Counted from the first letter of the stretch, positions 36,238-45,373 are shown. The stretch: 64,000 nucleotides of DNA from Georgenia satyanarayanai (GCF_023715365.1 NZ_JAMBNZ010000008.1:1-64000), one strand, 5' to 3'. Numbers and translations are program-made. Notes: generated from the letters alone by a model not told the origin.

Positions 36238-37101
36238 CTACCCGCCGAGCGCTCGCAGGTGCTCGAGCGAGCGGCGCACGTCCTCCAGCGGGCCGCTGCC
36301 CTCCGGCGGCTCTCCGGTGAGGATGGTGTCCTGCTCGAGGACGTACCAGCCGTCGAAGCCCGCGGCGTCGAGGGCCGCCACGATGGCGGCGAAGTCGACG
36401 TCGCCCGTCCCCACCGGGGTGTAGATGCCCTGGCGGACGGCGTCGGTGTAGGTCGTCTCCCCGCGCTGGACGCGCAGGGCGAGGTCCAGGCGCACGTCCT
36501 TGACGTGGACGTGGTTGATGCGGGCGGCGTGCTCGGCCGCGAGCGCCACCGGGTCGGTGCCGCCGATGAGGAGGTGGCCGGTGTCGAGGCACAGCGGGAC
36601 GACGGAGCCGTCGAGGACGCGGCGGACCTCCTCCTCGCGCTCGACCATCGTCCCCACGTGCGGATGCAGGCTGGCGCGCACGCCCCGGGAGGCGGCGAGC
36701 TCGGTGAGACGGTCGAGGTTGCGCAGCAGGGTGGCCCAGCCGGCGTCGTCGAGCGCGGGACGCTCGTCGTAGCCCTCCTGGCCCGAGGCGGCGGACAGGA
36801 CGAGGACGTCCCCGCCGGCGGCCGCGAAGCTGTCGAGCTCGCGGTCCACCTCGGGCGCCGGGTCGTGGCCGGGGTCGTGGAGGACCACGGGGACGAAGGC
36901 GCCGACGGCGGCAAGCCCGTAGGGCGTGAGGGCCTGCGCCCGCGCGGCGGGGGCCTCGGGCAGCCAGCCCTGGGGGCCGAACTCGGTCGCGGTGAGGCCG
37001 AGCCCGGCCATCTCGGTGAGCACGCGGTCCGGGTTCAGCTGGTGCCCCCAGCCGGGGACCTCGCACACGCCCCAGCTGATGGGCGCTCCGGCGATCCTCA
37101 T
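36238..37101 (-). CDS. iolE: Inosose dehydratase/isomerase-like TIM-barrel protein
   Basis: 287 residues of the sugar-phosphate isomerase/epimerase AP-endonuclease-like family. Metal-site segments: RASLHPHVGTMVEREEEV, VPLCLDTGHLLIGG, INHVHVKDVRLD, and WYVLEQDTIL near the end. In an inositol cluster this is expected to dehydrate scyllo-inosose to the trione (IolE) or isomerise inosose (IolI/IolH); I cannot tell which from motifs alone, but no other IolE candidate is present. ATG overlaps the upstream IolG stop as ATGA. Confidence 0.8.
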   Translation of the reverse strand: MRIAGAPISWGVCEVPGWGHQLNPDRVLTEMAGLGLTATEFGPQGWLPEAPAARAQALTPYGLAAVGAFVPVVLHDPGHDPAPEVDRELDSFAAAGGDVLVLSAASGQEGYDERPALDDAGWATLLRNLDRLTELAASRGVRASLHPHVGTMVEREEEVRRVLDGSVVPLCLDTGHLLIGGTDPVALAAEHAARINHVHVKDVRLDLALRVQRGETTYTDAVRQGIYTPVGTGDVDFAAIVAALDAAGFDGWYVLEQDTILTGEPPEGSGPLEDVRRSLEHLRALGG

Positions 37102-38108
37102 GGGTGGCTCCTCGCGGTGGTCGGCAGCAGGACGCGCTCACCGGTGGTGGCGCTACGGGTGGCGGCGTCGGCCAGGACGAGGGCGGCGCGGCCGTCCTCG
37201 ATCGTCGGGGACGGTGCACGCCCGGTGCGCACGGCGTCCACGAAGTGGCTCAGCTCGTCGCGGTAGGCGGTTGCGTACCGGTCGAGGAAGAAGCCGAGGT
37301 AGGGCCCCGCCGCGCCCGCGTGGGTGGCCGACGAGTGGCGCACCGAGCCGGCCGTCTGGTTGAGCGCCTCCAGCGACCCGAGCGGGCCGAAGGCCTCGAG
37401 GCGCTGGTCGTAGCCGGTGGCGCAGTGGCGGGAGTTGACGATCGTCGCCACGGCACCGCTGGCCGCGACGAGCGTGGTGACGGCGCCGTCGAAGTCCTCG
37501 AGGTGCGCGTAGCCGGGGTCGAGGCGCTGGCCGACGGCGCTCACCTCGACGATGTCCCCGAGGAAGAAGCGCGCGGTGTCGAGGTCGTGGATCGTCATGT
37601 CGCGGAAGATGCCCCCGGAGACGGCGACGTAGGCGGGCGCCGGCGGGGCGGGGTCGCGGCTGACGATCGTCAGCTGCTCGAGCGGTCCGATCTCCCCCTG
37701 CTGCACGCGGGCGTGGATCTCGGCGAAGCTCGGGTCGAAACGCCGGTTGAAGCCCACCATGACCCGGTGCTCGTGACCGGCGATCGCGGCGATGCACTCC
37801 TCGACGCGGGTGAGGTCGAGGTCGACGGGCTTCTCGCAGAGCACCGCCTTGCCGGCGCGGACCGCGCCGACGAGGTGCTCCACGTGCAAAGGCGTGGGCG
37901 AGCCGATGATGACGGCGTCGACGTCGTCGGCGGCGTAGACCTCGGCGAGGTCGCGGGTGGCGCGCGCGCCGTGCGCGGCGGCGAGCTGCTCGGCGGCGTT
38001 GCCGACGGGGTCGTGGACGAGCCGCAGCTCCGCGTCGGGGTGGTGCGCGACGGTCGCGGCGTGGACGGCGCCGATGCGGCCCGCGCCGATGACGGCGATC
38101 CTCACCAT
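37098..38108 (-). CDS. iolG: Inositol 2-dehydrogenase
   Basis: 336 residues. Rossmann motif IAVIGAGRIGAVHAATV (residues 4-20); AVLCEKPVDLDLTRVEECI with the catalytic lysine; VMVGFNRRFDPSFAEIHARV, and GGIFRDMTIHDLDTARFFLG, all hallmark IolG stretches. It oxidises myo-inositol to scyllo-inosose with NAD, the first step. It lies between mmsA/iolA and the inosose dehydratase gene. Start ATG at 38108 has GAGAGG upstream. Confidence 0.93.
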   Translation of the reverse strand: MVRIAVIGAGRIGAVHAATVAHHPDAELRLVHDPVGNAAEQLAAAHGARATRDLAEVYAADDVDAVIIGSPTPLHVEHLVGAVRAGKAVLCEKPVDLDLTRVEECIAAIAGHEHRVMVGFNRRFDPSFAEIHARVQQGEIGPLEQLTIVSRDPAPPAPAYVAVSGGIFRDMTIHDLDTARFFLGDIVEVSAVGQRLDPGYAHLEDFDGAVTTLVAASGAVATIVNSRHCATGYDQRLEAFGPLGSLEALNQTAGSVRHSSATHAGAAGPYLGFFLDRYATAYRDELSHFVDAVRTGRAPSPTIEDGRAALVLADAATRSATTGERVLLPTTARSHP

Positions 38109-38128
38109 GGGGGTGGGTCCTCTCGGGG

Positions 38129-39628
38129 TCAGTCGGTGGTGGAGGGAAAGCTCATCGACGCCTGCACGGGGCGGTCCACGTGGGGCCAGCGGCTGGTGAC
38201 GACCTTGTTCCGGGTGTAGAAGCGCACGCCCTCGGGGCCGTGGATGTGGTGCTCCCCGAACAGTGAATCCTTCCACCCGCCGAAGGAGTAGTACGCCACC
38301 GGGGTAGGGATCGGCACGTTGACGCCCACCATCCCGGCTTGCACCTCATGGGCGAAGCGGCGGGCGTACTCCCCGGAGGCGGTGAAGATCGCCGCGCCGT
38401 TGCCGTAGGGAGAGGAGTTGACGAGGGCGAGGGCCTCCTCAAAGGTGTCGACGCGCACGACCGTGAGGAGCGGGCCGAAGACCTCCTCGCGGTAGGCCCC
38501 GGTGTCCAGGCTCACCCGGTCCAGGACGGTGGGGCCGACGAAGTAGCCCTGCTCGTGGCCCTCGACGGCGAGTCCGCGCCCGTCGACGACCGGCTCGGCG
38601 CCCGCCTCGATCGCCTCGGTGGTGTAGCGGATGACGCGCTCGCGCGCCTCGGCGGTGATGACCGGGCCCATCCCCACGCCGTCGCGGTCCCCGGGGCCGA
38701 CGACGATGCGCTCCGCCTCCCGGCGCAGCGCCGCGACGAGGAGGTCGCCCGCAGCGCCGATCGCAACCGCCGCGGGCACGGCCATGCAGCGCTCCCCCGC
38801 CGAGCCGAAGGCACCGGAGGCGATCTGCGCGGCGGCGTACTCGATGTCGCCGTCAGGCATGACAACCGCGTGGTTGTTCGCCCCGCCGAGGGCCTGGACG
38901 CGCTTGCCGCGGGCTGCGCCGCGCTCGCGGACGTACCGGGCCACGGGGGTGGAGCCGACGAAGGAGACGGCGGCGATCCCGGGGTGGTCGAGGATCGCGT
39001 CGACGGCGGTCCTGTCGCCGTGGACGACGCTGAACACGCCGTCGGGCAGGCCCGCCTCGCGGTAGAGCTCGGCGATGAGGTTCGCGGCGGAGGGGTCGCG
39101 CTCGGAGGGCTTGAGGATGAAGGCGTTGCCGGTGGCGACGGCGATGGGGTGCATCCACATGGGCACCATGACGGGGAAGTTGAACGGCGTGATCCCGGCG
39201 ACGACGCCGAGCGGCTGGCGCAGGGAGTGGACGTCCACGCCAGTGGAGGCGCCGGCGGTGTACTCCCCCTTGCTCGCCTGGTTGATCCCGCACGCGAAGT
39301 CGAGGGTCTCCCGGCCGCGGCCCACCTCCCCGCGGGCGTCGTCCAGCGTCTTGCCGTGCTCGGCCGTGACGAGCCGGGCGAGGTCGTCGGTGTGCCGCAC
39401 GACGAGCTCGCGCATCCGGAACATGATCTCGGTGCGCCGCGCCAGCGAGGTCGCGCCCCACTCGCGCTGCGCCGCGGCGGCGGTCCGCACGGCCTCGTCG
39501 ACGACGGCGGCGTCCGCGCGGGCGAGGCGGGCGCTCACCTCCCCGGTGGCGGGGTCGTGGACGGGGGTGGTCGCCTCGGTGCCGCCCTCGTGGGGCGCAC
39601 CGGCGATCCAGTGGTGGATGGTCCTCAT
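38129..39628 (-). CDS. mmsA: CoA-acylating methylmalonate-semialdehyde dehydrogenase
   Basis: 499 residues, aldehyde dehydrogenase family. Motifs: GITPFNFPVMVPMWMHPIA, SFVGSTPVARYV, LGGANNHAVV in place of the usual ELGG, and the catalytic cysteine in GSAGERCMAV. MmsA/IolA enzymes turn malonate semialdehyde plus CoA into acetyl-CoA, the last step of inositol breakdown. A strong GGAGGAG lies 8 nt before the ATG at 39628. Confidence 0.95.
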   Translation of the reverse strand: MRTIHHWIAGAPHEGGTEATTPVHDPATGEVSARLARADAAVVDEAVRTAAAAQREWGATSLARRTEIMFRMRELVVRHTDDLARLVTAEHGKTLDDARGEVGRGRETLDFACGINQASKGEYTAGASTGVDVHSLRQPLGVVAGITPFNFPVMVPMWMHPIAVATGNAFILKPSERDPSAANLIAELYREAGLPDGVFSVVHGDRTAVDAILDHPGIAAVSFVGSTPVARYVRERGAARGKRVQALGGANNHAVVMPDGDIEYAAAQIASGAFGSAGERCMAVPAAVAIGAAGDLLVAALRREAERIVVGPGDRDGVGMGPVITAEARERVIRYTTEAIEAGAEPVVDGRGLAVEGHEQGYFVGPTVLDRVSLDTGAYREEVFGPLLTVVRVDTFEEALALVNSSPYGNGAAIFTASGEYARRFAHEVQAGMVGVNVPIPTPVAYYSFGGWKDSLFGEHHIHGPEGVRFYTRNKVVTSRWPHVDRPVQASMSFPSTTD

Positions 39629-39653
39629 CGCTTCCTCTCCTCCCGGCGGGCGG

Positions 39654-41558
39654 TCACAGGTAGGGCCGCTGGTCGCGCCGGGCACGCTCGTACTCGAGGC
39701 GGGCGCGGCGGGTGCTGTCCAGACGGGCCGTCTCGGCCACGGGCACGTCCCACCAGGCCGACGACGGCGGGCCCTGCCCCTCGAGATCGGTCTCGATGAC
39801 GATCGCCGTCGTCTCCTGCGCCGCCGCGGCGACGGCGTAGGCCTCGCGGAACTCGGCGACCGACCGCGGCTCGAGGACCTCGATGCCGTAGCTGCGGAGG
39901 TTCGCGGCGAGGTCCACGGGCAGCCGCTCGCCGTCGAGCATGCCGGTGGCGGGGTCGCGGCGGCGGTAGGCAGTGGCGAAGCGCTGGGAGCCGTGGGACT
40001 CGGAGAGCGCGCCGATCGAGGCCCAGCCGTGGTTCTCGAGGACGACGACGACGATCTTCAGCCCCTCGGCGACGATCGTCGCCAGCTCCTGCGGGGCCAT
40101 CTGGTAGCTGCCGTCCCCGATGAGGGCGACGACCTCGCTCTGGGGCCGGGCCAGCTTGACCCCCATGGCCGCGGGGATCTCGTAGCCCATGCACGAGTAG
40201 CCGTACTCGAGGTGGTACTGGACGGGGGTGCGGGCCCGCCACAGGGCCTGGAGGTCACCGGGCATGGAACCGGCGGCGTTGACGAGGACGTCCTCGTCCC
40301 CCATGAGTTCGTTGAGCGCGCCGAAGACCTCGGTCTGGGCGGGCAGCGGGCCGTGCCCGCGCTGGTAGCACTCCTCGGTGACGCGGGCCCAGTCGGCGAC
40401 GAGCTCGGTGACCTGCCGCGAGTAGGCCTCCTCGACGCGGTGTCCCGCGAGCGCCATGCGCAGCGCGTCCAGCCCGGCGCGCGCGTCGGTGACGACCATC
40501 TCGGCGGCGTGCTTGGCGGCGTCGAAGGCCTTGACGTTGAGGTTGACGAAGCGCACGTCCGGGTGGCGGAAGGCGGTGCGCGACGCCGTCGTGAAGTCGG
40601 TGTAGCGGGTCCCGACGCCGATGACGACGTCGGCCTCCGCGGCGAGCGCGTTGGCGGCGGCGCTGCCGGTCGACCCCACCCCGCCCGCCGCGCAAGGGTG
40701 CTCCCAGCTGATCGCGCCCTTGCCGGCCTGGGTGTCGACGACGGGGATGCCGGTGGCGTCGGCCAGCGCGGTGAGCGCCGCGCTCGCCTCGGAGTAGACG
40801 ACCCCGCCGCCGGCGACGACGAGCGGCCGCCGGGCGCCACGGATGACGGCGGCGGCGCGCTCGAGTGCCGCCGGCTCGGGGACCGGCCGGGGCACGTGCC
40901 ACACGCGGCGCGCGAAGAGCTCGGCGGGCCAGTCGTGGGCCTCGGCCTGGACGTCCTGCGGGAGGCAGACGGTGACGGCGCCGGTCTCGGCGGGGTCGGT
41001 GAGGACCCGCATCGCCGCCAGCAGGCTGGCGGGCAGCTGCTCGGGGCGGTGGACGCGGTCGAAGAAGCGGGAGACCGGCCGGAAGGCGTCGTTGACCGAG
41101 ACGTCGAGCTGCTGCTCGTTCTCCAGCTGCTGGAGGACCGGGTCGGGGCGGCGGGTGGCGAAGGTGTCGGAGGGCAGGAGGAGCACGGGGATGCGGTCGA
41201 TCGTGGCGAGCGCCGCACCGGTGACCATGTTCGTCGAGCCGGGCCCGATCGAGGCGGCGCAGGCGAAGGTCTGCAGCCGGTTGGCCGTGCGGGCAAACCC
41301 GACGGCGGTGTGGACCATGTTCTGCTCGTTGCGCGCCTGGTAGAGGCGCAGGTGCTCCTCGCCAGGGGCGCGGTCGAGCTCGTTCTGCAGGAGGGCCTGG
41401 CCCACCCCGGCGACGTTCCCGTGCCCGAAGATGCCCATCACCCCGGCGACCAGGCGGTGCTCCACGCCGTCGCGCTCGGTGTGCTGCACGGACAGAAAGC
41501 GCACGAGCGCCTGGGCCACGGTGAGGCGCATGGTCGGTGGCGTCGTCGTCTCGGTCAT
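39654..41558 (-). CDS. iolD: 3D-(3,5/4)-trihydroxycyclohexane-1,2-dione hydrolase
   Basis: 634 residues, thiamine diphosphate enzyme family. N-terminal VMGIFGHGNVAGVGQAL, middle RRPLVVAGGGVVYS, and the ThDP/Mg motif GDGSYQMAP...VVVVLENHGW. It hydrolyses the trione ring to 5-deoxyglucuronate. ATG at 41558 overlaps the iolB stop as ATGA. The long open frame upstream of this ATG is the antisense shadow of iolB. Confidence 0.96.
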   Translation of the reverse strand: MTETTTPPTMRLTVAQALVRFLSVQHTERDGVEHRLVAGVMGIFGHGNVAGVGQALLQNELDRAPGEEHLRLYQARNEQNMVHTAVGFARTANRLQTFACAASIGPGSTNMVTGAALATIDRIPVLLLPSDTFATRRPDPVLQQLENEQQLDVSVNDAFRPVSRFFDRVHRPEQLPASLLAAMRVLTDPAETGAVTVCLPQDVQAEAHDWPAELFARRVWHVPRPVPEPAALERAAAVIRGARRPLVVAGGGVVYSEASAALTALADATGIPVVDTQAGKGAISWEHPCAAGGVGSTGSAAANALAAEADVVIGVGTRYTDFTTASRTAFRHPDVRFVNLNVKAFDAAKHAAEMVVTDARAGLDALRMALAGHRVEEAYSRQVTELVADWARVTEECYQRGHGPLPAQTEVFGALNELMGDEDVLVNAAGSMPGDLQALWRARTPVQYHLEYGYSCMGYEIPAAMGVKLARPQSEVVALIGDGSYQMAPQELATIVAEGLKIVVVVLENHGWASIGALSESHGSQRFATAYRRRDPATGMLDGERLPVDLAANLRSYGIEVLEPRSVAEFREAYAVAAAAQETTAIVIETDLEGQGPPSSAWWDVPVAETARLDSTRRARLEYERARRDQRPYL

Positions 41559-42439
41559 GTCGGGCCCCCCTGCTCGACGGGACGGGTCATGGGCAGGCGC
41601 GGGTCGACGTCCTGGGACTCCCAGGTGCCGCGGACCCAGGTGTGCGCCGGGTCGTCGGTCATCAGCCAGGTGCGGTCCTCCGCGGGGCCGGCCATGACGT
41701 TGAGGTAGTAGAGGTCGTAGCCCGGCGCGGCCATCGACGGGCCGTGGTAGCCGTGCGGGACGAGCACGACATCGCCGGTGCGGACCTCGGCGAGAAGGTC
41801 GAGGGGCCGTCCGGCGGTGCCGTAGGTGCGGTGGTAGGCGACGCCCGGGCCGGAGGGGCCGGGACGGACCGCGAAGTAGTAGATCTCCTCGAGCTCCCGC
41901 TCGACCTCGCTGTGCTCGTCGTGCTTGTGCGGCGGGTAGGAGGACCAGTTCCCGCCCGGGGTGAGGACCTCGCACACGAGGAGGCGGTCGGTGCCGAGCC
42001 CGCCGGCCATCGCGTAGTCGTTGACCTGGCGGGAGGCCTGGCCGGCGCCGCGCAGCTCGGTCCGCACGCCGTCGGCGCCCTGGTAGGCGACGGGGCGACG
42101 GCGGGTGGCGCGCGCCGTCGGGAGCGCGAGGGTCGCGCCGCCCGCTGAGGTGACGGTGAGGGTGGTGCCGGTGGGCACGTAGAGGGAGTCGGTGACGGCG
42201 GTGAAGACGTCGGGGCGGCCGGCGAGTTCGTAGGTGATGTCCTCGACCTCGACGGCGCAGGAGCCGGACAGCGGGAGGAGGACCATCTCGTCCGGCCCCG
42301 TGCGCAGCGTCTCGCTCCCGCCCGGCTCGAGCCGCAGGACCTTGAGGCCGCTGAAGCGCCACCCGGCGCGCTCGGGGGTGACGTCCAGGGCGTAGGCGCC
42401 GCCGGCGGTGTCGCCGGCGCGCAGGACGAGGCCGCTCAC
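41555..42439 (-). CDS. iolB: 5-deoxy-glucuronate isomerase
   Basis: 294 residues, bicupin fold. The metal-binding half shows WSSYPPHKHDEHSEVERELE and EEIYYFAVRP, then VLVPHGYHGPSMAAPGYDLYY, all conserved in IolB. Converts 5-deoxyglucuronate to 2-deoxy-5-keto-gluconate. Its start overlaps the upstream aldolase-like gene stop, and its stop overlaps iolD. Confidence 0.96.
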   Translation of the reverse strand: MSGLVLRAGDTAGGAYALDVTPERAGWRFSGLKVLRLEPGGSETLRTGPDEMVLLPLSGSCAVEVEDITYELAGRPDVFTAVTDSLYVPTGTTLTVTSAGGATLALPTARATRRRPVAYQGADGVRTELRGAGQASRQVNDYAMAGGLGTDRLLVCEVLTPGGNWSSYPPHKHDEHSEVERELEEIYYFAVRPGPSGPGVAYHRTYGTAGRPLDLLAEVRTGDVVLVPHGYHGPSMAAPGYDLYYLNVMAGPAEDRTWLMTDDPAHTWVRGTWESQDVDPRLPMTRPVEQGGPT

Positions 42440-43302
42440 AGGAGTGCCACCGCCCGGTCGACGGCGCCCTCGACGTCGTCGTCGTGGGGGTAGAGGAGGG
42501 CGCGGCCGATGACGAGGCCCTCGATGCCCGGCAGCCGCAGCGCCTGCGCCCAGCCGGCGGCGGTGGCCTCGGTGTCCTTGCTCACCTCACCGCCGAGGAT
42601 GAGCGCCGGGAGGGTCGAGGCGGCGGCGACGGCCTCCATGTCCGGCACGAGCGGGAGCTTGAGCCAGGTGCGCGCGGAGGTCCCGCCGAGGCCCGCGGCG
42701 ATCGCGACGGAGGTGACGACGGCCTCGGTGGTGAGGACGTTGACCGCCCGGCCGCCCTCGCGGCGGGAGAGGAAGGGCTCGACGATCGCGGTGAGGCCGG
42801 CGGTGGCGAGCTCGTCGACGGCGCGGGCCGTGCTCTCCACGGTGCGCAGCGAGCCCGGGTCCTCGAGGTCCACGCGCATGAGCACCTTCCCGCCGTCGAG
42901 GCCCGACGCGGCGACAGCGCGCGCGGTGTACCCGGTGAAGCGGTCGTCCATCTCGAAGCGCGAGCCGCGCAGGCCGCCGCGGTTCATCGAGCCGTAGACG
43001 AGCTTGCCGTCCAGGGCGCCCATGAGCGTGAGGTCCTCGACGACGTCGGCGGTGCCGAGGAAGCCGTGGACGCCCGGGCGGGCTAGGGCCGCGGCGCACC
43101 GGCGGAGCAGCTCGCGCCGGTCCCCCATCGCCATGGCGGAGCTGCCCGCGGCGAGCGAGCCACGGGCGGGGTGGTCCGCGGCGATGACCATGAGCTTGGT
43201 GCCCGGCTCGGGCAGGCGGCCCCGGGGACGTTCCGCGAGCGCGCGGGCGATCCGCCCGGGCTCGTGCAGGCGGACGTGGCGTATCTCCTCAACGCTGAGC
43301 AC
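42436..43302 (-). CDS. Cgl0159-like (beta/alpha)8 aldolase of inositol catabolism
   Basis: 288 residues. It resembles the Cgl0159-type (beta/alpha)8 proteins in actinobacterial inositol clusters: VIAADHPARGSLAAG, FLGTADVVEDLTLMGAL, LVYGSMNRGGLRGS, then WLKLPLVPDMEAV and ALILGGEV. By position it should be the aldolase that splits phosphorylated deoxyketogluconate (IolJ role); no other aldolase is present. GTG start at 43302 with GAGG upstream; start overlaps the iolC stop by 14 bp. Confidence 0.85.
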   Translation of the reverse strand: MLSVEEIRHVRLHEPGRIARALAERPRGRLPEPGTKLMVIAADHPARGSLAAGSSAMAMGDRRELLRRCAAALARPGVHGFLGTADVVEDLTLMGALDGKLVYGSMNRGGLRGSRFEMDDRFTGYTARAVAASGLDGGKVLMRVDLEDPGSLRTVESTARAVDELATAGLTAIVEPFLSRREGGRAVNVLTTEAVVTSVAIAAGLGGTSARTWLKLPLVPDMEAVAAASTLPALILGGEVSKDTEATAAGWAQALRLPGIEGLVIGRALLYPHDDDVEGAVDRAVALL

Positions 43303-44281
43303 GTGCCCGCCTCTCGACGTCCTGCGGGCGGGCGCCGTGGTCGAGGACCTCGAGCAGCTCCTCCTCGGTGGGCATCGCGGTGGAGCACTCGAGCCGCGCG
43401 GCGACGATGGCGCCGGCGGCACTCGCGGAGGCGATGGTGCGGCCCAGGGACCAGCCGGCGAGCAGGCCGTGGCACAGGGAGCCGCCGAAGGCGTCCCCGG
43501 CGCCGAGGCCGTTGACCACCTCCGTAGGGGTGGGCGGGACCTCGACGCGTTCCTCGCGCGTCTTGGCCAGCGTCCCGAGCGGACCCTGCTTGACGACGGC
43601 GAGCTCCACCCCCGCCTCGAGCAGCGCGTCCGCGGCGCGGTCCGGGTCGCTCTCCCCGACCGCCACCTCGCACTCCTCGCGGTTCCCGACGGCGACGGTG
43701 ACTCCCGGCAGGAACTCGCGGACCGCCGTCGTCGTCTCCTCGCGGGAGGACCAGAACATCGGCCGGTAGTCGAGGTCGAGGACGGTGAGCGGGCGGCGGC
43801 CGCGGGCCTCCAGGGCGGTGTGGTGGGCGGCGCGGGAGGGCTCCTCGCACAGACCGGTCACGGTGAACCACATGACCCCGGCGCCGCGGACGGCGTCGAC
43901 GGGCACGTCGTAGGGGCGCACCTGGAGGTCCGGGGCGCTGGGCTCGCGGTAGAAGTAGAGCGGGAAGTGGTCCGGCGGGAAGATCTCGCACAGCGTGATC
44001 GGGGTGTGGAGGGTCGGGTCGGTGACGACGAAGGCGTCGCTCACCCCGAGCCGGACCATCTCGCGGCGCACGTAGCGTCCGAAGGGGTCGTCGCCCACGC
44101 CCGTGATGGTGGCGGCGCTGCGGCCCAGGCGGGCTGCGGCGACGGCGACGTTGGTGGGGCTGCCTCCGAGGAACTTGCCGAAGGTCTCGACGTCCTCCAG
44201 GCCCACGCCCGTCGTCAGGGGGTAGATGTCGACACCGCTGCGTCCGAAGGTGAGGACCTCCGGTGGCGCCGAGCTCGTCAT
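43289..44281 (-). CDS. iolC: 5-dehydro-2-deoxygluconokinase
   Basis: 330 residues, PfkB/ribokinase family. N-terminal LTFGRSGVDIYPL, substrate loop FLGGSPTNVAVAAARLG, and the ATP/catalytic motif VVNGLGAGDAFGG with aspartate. LYFYREPSAPDL matches IolC. It phosphorylates 2-deoxy-5-keto-gluconate. First gene of the minus-strand inositol operon; GGAG precedes the ATG. Several TTGTC/GACAA sites lie in the divergent region upstream. Confidence 0.95.
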   Translation of the reverse strand: MTSSAPPEVLTFGRSGVDIYPLTTGVGLEDVETFGKFLGGSPTNVAVAAARLGRSAATITGVGDDPFGRYVRREMVRLGVSDAFVVTDPTLHTPITLCEIFPPDHFPLYFYREPSAPDLQVRPYDVPVDAVRGAGVMWFTVTGLCEEPSRAAHHTALEARGRRPLTVLDLDYRPMFWSSREETTTAVREFLPGVTVAVGNREECEVAVGESDPDRAADALLEAGVELAVVKQGPLGTLAKTREERVEVPPTPTEVVNGLGAGDAFGGSLCHGLLAGWSLGRTIASASAAGAIVAARLECSTAMPTEEELLEVLDHGARPQDVERRARAQR

Positions 44282-44366
44282 CGCACTCTCCTCATCTCGC
44301 GCCGCGCTCCTGTGCGCGGCCCGTGGACGCCTCGATTCTTCCCCAGCCCTCCCGTCCGGTCAACCG

Positions 44367-44380
44367 TTTGTCGTGACAAA
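44367..44380. promoter_or_regulatory. Putative GntR operator A at the iolC/gntR divergent promoter
   Basis: TTTGTCGTGACAAA is a near-perfect palindrome with core TTGTC-GT-GACAA, matching the palindrome at 36.2 kb. It lies 86 nt upstream of iolC and 139 nt upstream of gntR. Confidence 0.75.
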
Positions 44381-44422
44381 CTGATGTCCCGTCCGACAGC
44401 CCTCCTGTGGTGGCAAGATGTG

Positions 44423-44434
44423 TTGTCCCGACAG
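44423..44434. promoter_or_regulatory. Putative GntR operator B
   Basis: TTGTC-CC-GACAG, one mismatch from the core palindrome, centred about 55 bp from operator A. A weaker relative, CTGTTCCCGACAG, occurs near 44465. Confidence 0.55.
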
Positions 44435-44518
44435 CTCCCGTCCCCGCGCTCGCCGACGGCTGAGCTGTTCCCGACAGCCACCTCACGACCACCTCGTCGC
44501 CGATCCAAGGACGGACAC

Positions 44519-45268
44519 ATGACGTCGCCGCAGATGTACCGCCCGCAGGTGCACCTGGACCGCACGAGCCCCGTGCCGCTCTACCACCAGATCTCCTCGG
44601 TGGTGCAGGAGGCGATCGTCTCGGGCGAGCTGCCGCCGCACACGCGGATCGAGAACGAGCTGGCGCTGGCCGACCGGCTCCGGGTCTCGCGGCCCACCGC
44701 GAGGCGGGCCCTCCAGGAGCTCGTCGACAAGGGGATGCTCGTGCGCAAGCGCGGGGTGGGCACGGAGGTCGCGCCCGAGCTCATCCGCCGCTCCGTGGAG
44801 CTCACCAGCCTCCACGACGACCTCGCCGCCGCCGGCCGTGAGCCGCGCACCGAGGTCCTCGAGCACGAGCTGCGTCCCGCCGACGAGGAGATCGCCGGGA
44901 GGTTGCAGCTCGAGGTGGGGACCGACGTCGTCGTCGTCCGTCGCCTGCGCTACGCCGACGGCGAGCCGCTCGCCCTCATGACCAACTACGTGCGGGCCGA
45001 GCTCGCGCCCTCCCGCGCGGACCTCGAGCGGGCGGGCCTGTACGCCGCCCTGCGTGAGCGAGGGGTGCGGCTGCGGCTGGCCCACCAGACGATCGGCGCC
45101 CGGCAGGCCACGGCCGCGGAGGCGCGGACCCTCATGGAGCCGGCCCGTGCGGCGGTGCTCACGATGGAGCGGCTGGCGATCGCGGACAGCGACACGGTCG
45201 TCGAGTACGGGCGTCACATCTACCGCGCCTCCCGCTACACCTTCCAGACCACGCTCCTCGCGAGGTAG
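44519..45268 (+). CDS. GntR-family (HutC/UTRA) regulator, likely of the inositol regulon
   Basis: 249 residues. Winged helix: VPLYHQISSVVQEAIVSGEL then ADRLRVSRPTARRALQELVDKGMLVRKRGVGTEV; a UTRA ligand domain fills residues ~85-245 (LHDDLAAAGREPRTEVLEHE ... VVVVRRLRYADGEPLALMTNYV). Divergent from iolC, so it likely represses the inositol genes and binds an inositol-derived effector. ATG at 44519 has CCAAGGA upstream. A strong bidirectional terminator follows. Confidence 0.92.
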   Translation: MTSPQMYRPQVHLDRTSPVPLYHQISSVVQEAIVSGELPPHTRIENELALADRLRVSRPTARRALQELVDKGMLVRKRGVGTEVAPELIRRSVELTSLHDDLAAAGREPRTEVLEHELRPADEEIAGRLQLEVGTDVVVVRRLRYADGEPLALMTNYVRAELAPSRADLERAGLYAALRERGVRLRLAHQTIGARQATAAEARTLMEPARAAVLTMERLAIADSDTVVEYGRHIYRASRYTFQTTLLAR

Positions 45269-45324
45269 CCCCGCCCCGCACCCCTCCTCCCCCGCCGATG
45301 AGGAGGGGCGCCGGTTGACGCCTC

Positions 45325-45367
45325 CCTACCGCCGACAGCCAGGAACAACTCAGCTGTCGGCGGTAGG
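45325..45367. terminator. Bidirectional hairpin terminator
   Basis: CCTACCGCCGACAGC (45325-45339) pairs perfectly with GCTGTCGGCGGTAGG (45353-45367), a 15-bp stem with 13-nt loop, followed by a G-run. It lies between the convergent gntR and the PIG-L protein gene, ending 6 nt before the latter's stop. Confidence 0.85.
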
Positions 45368-45373
45368 GGGGGG

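Noticed and set aside
41559-42362. N-terminal extension of iolD to 902 residues
   Set aside because: The region is iolB in another frame on the same strand; iolD homology begins at the ATG at 41558.
43004-44518. N-terminal extension of the GntR regulator to 754 residues
   Set aside because: The upstream part is antisense to iolC; the helix-turn-helix and ribosome site place the start at 44519.
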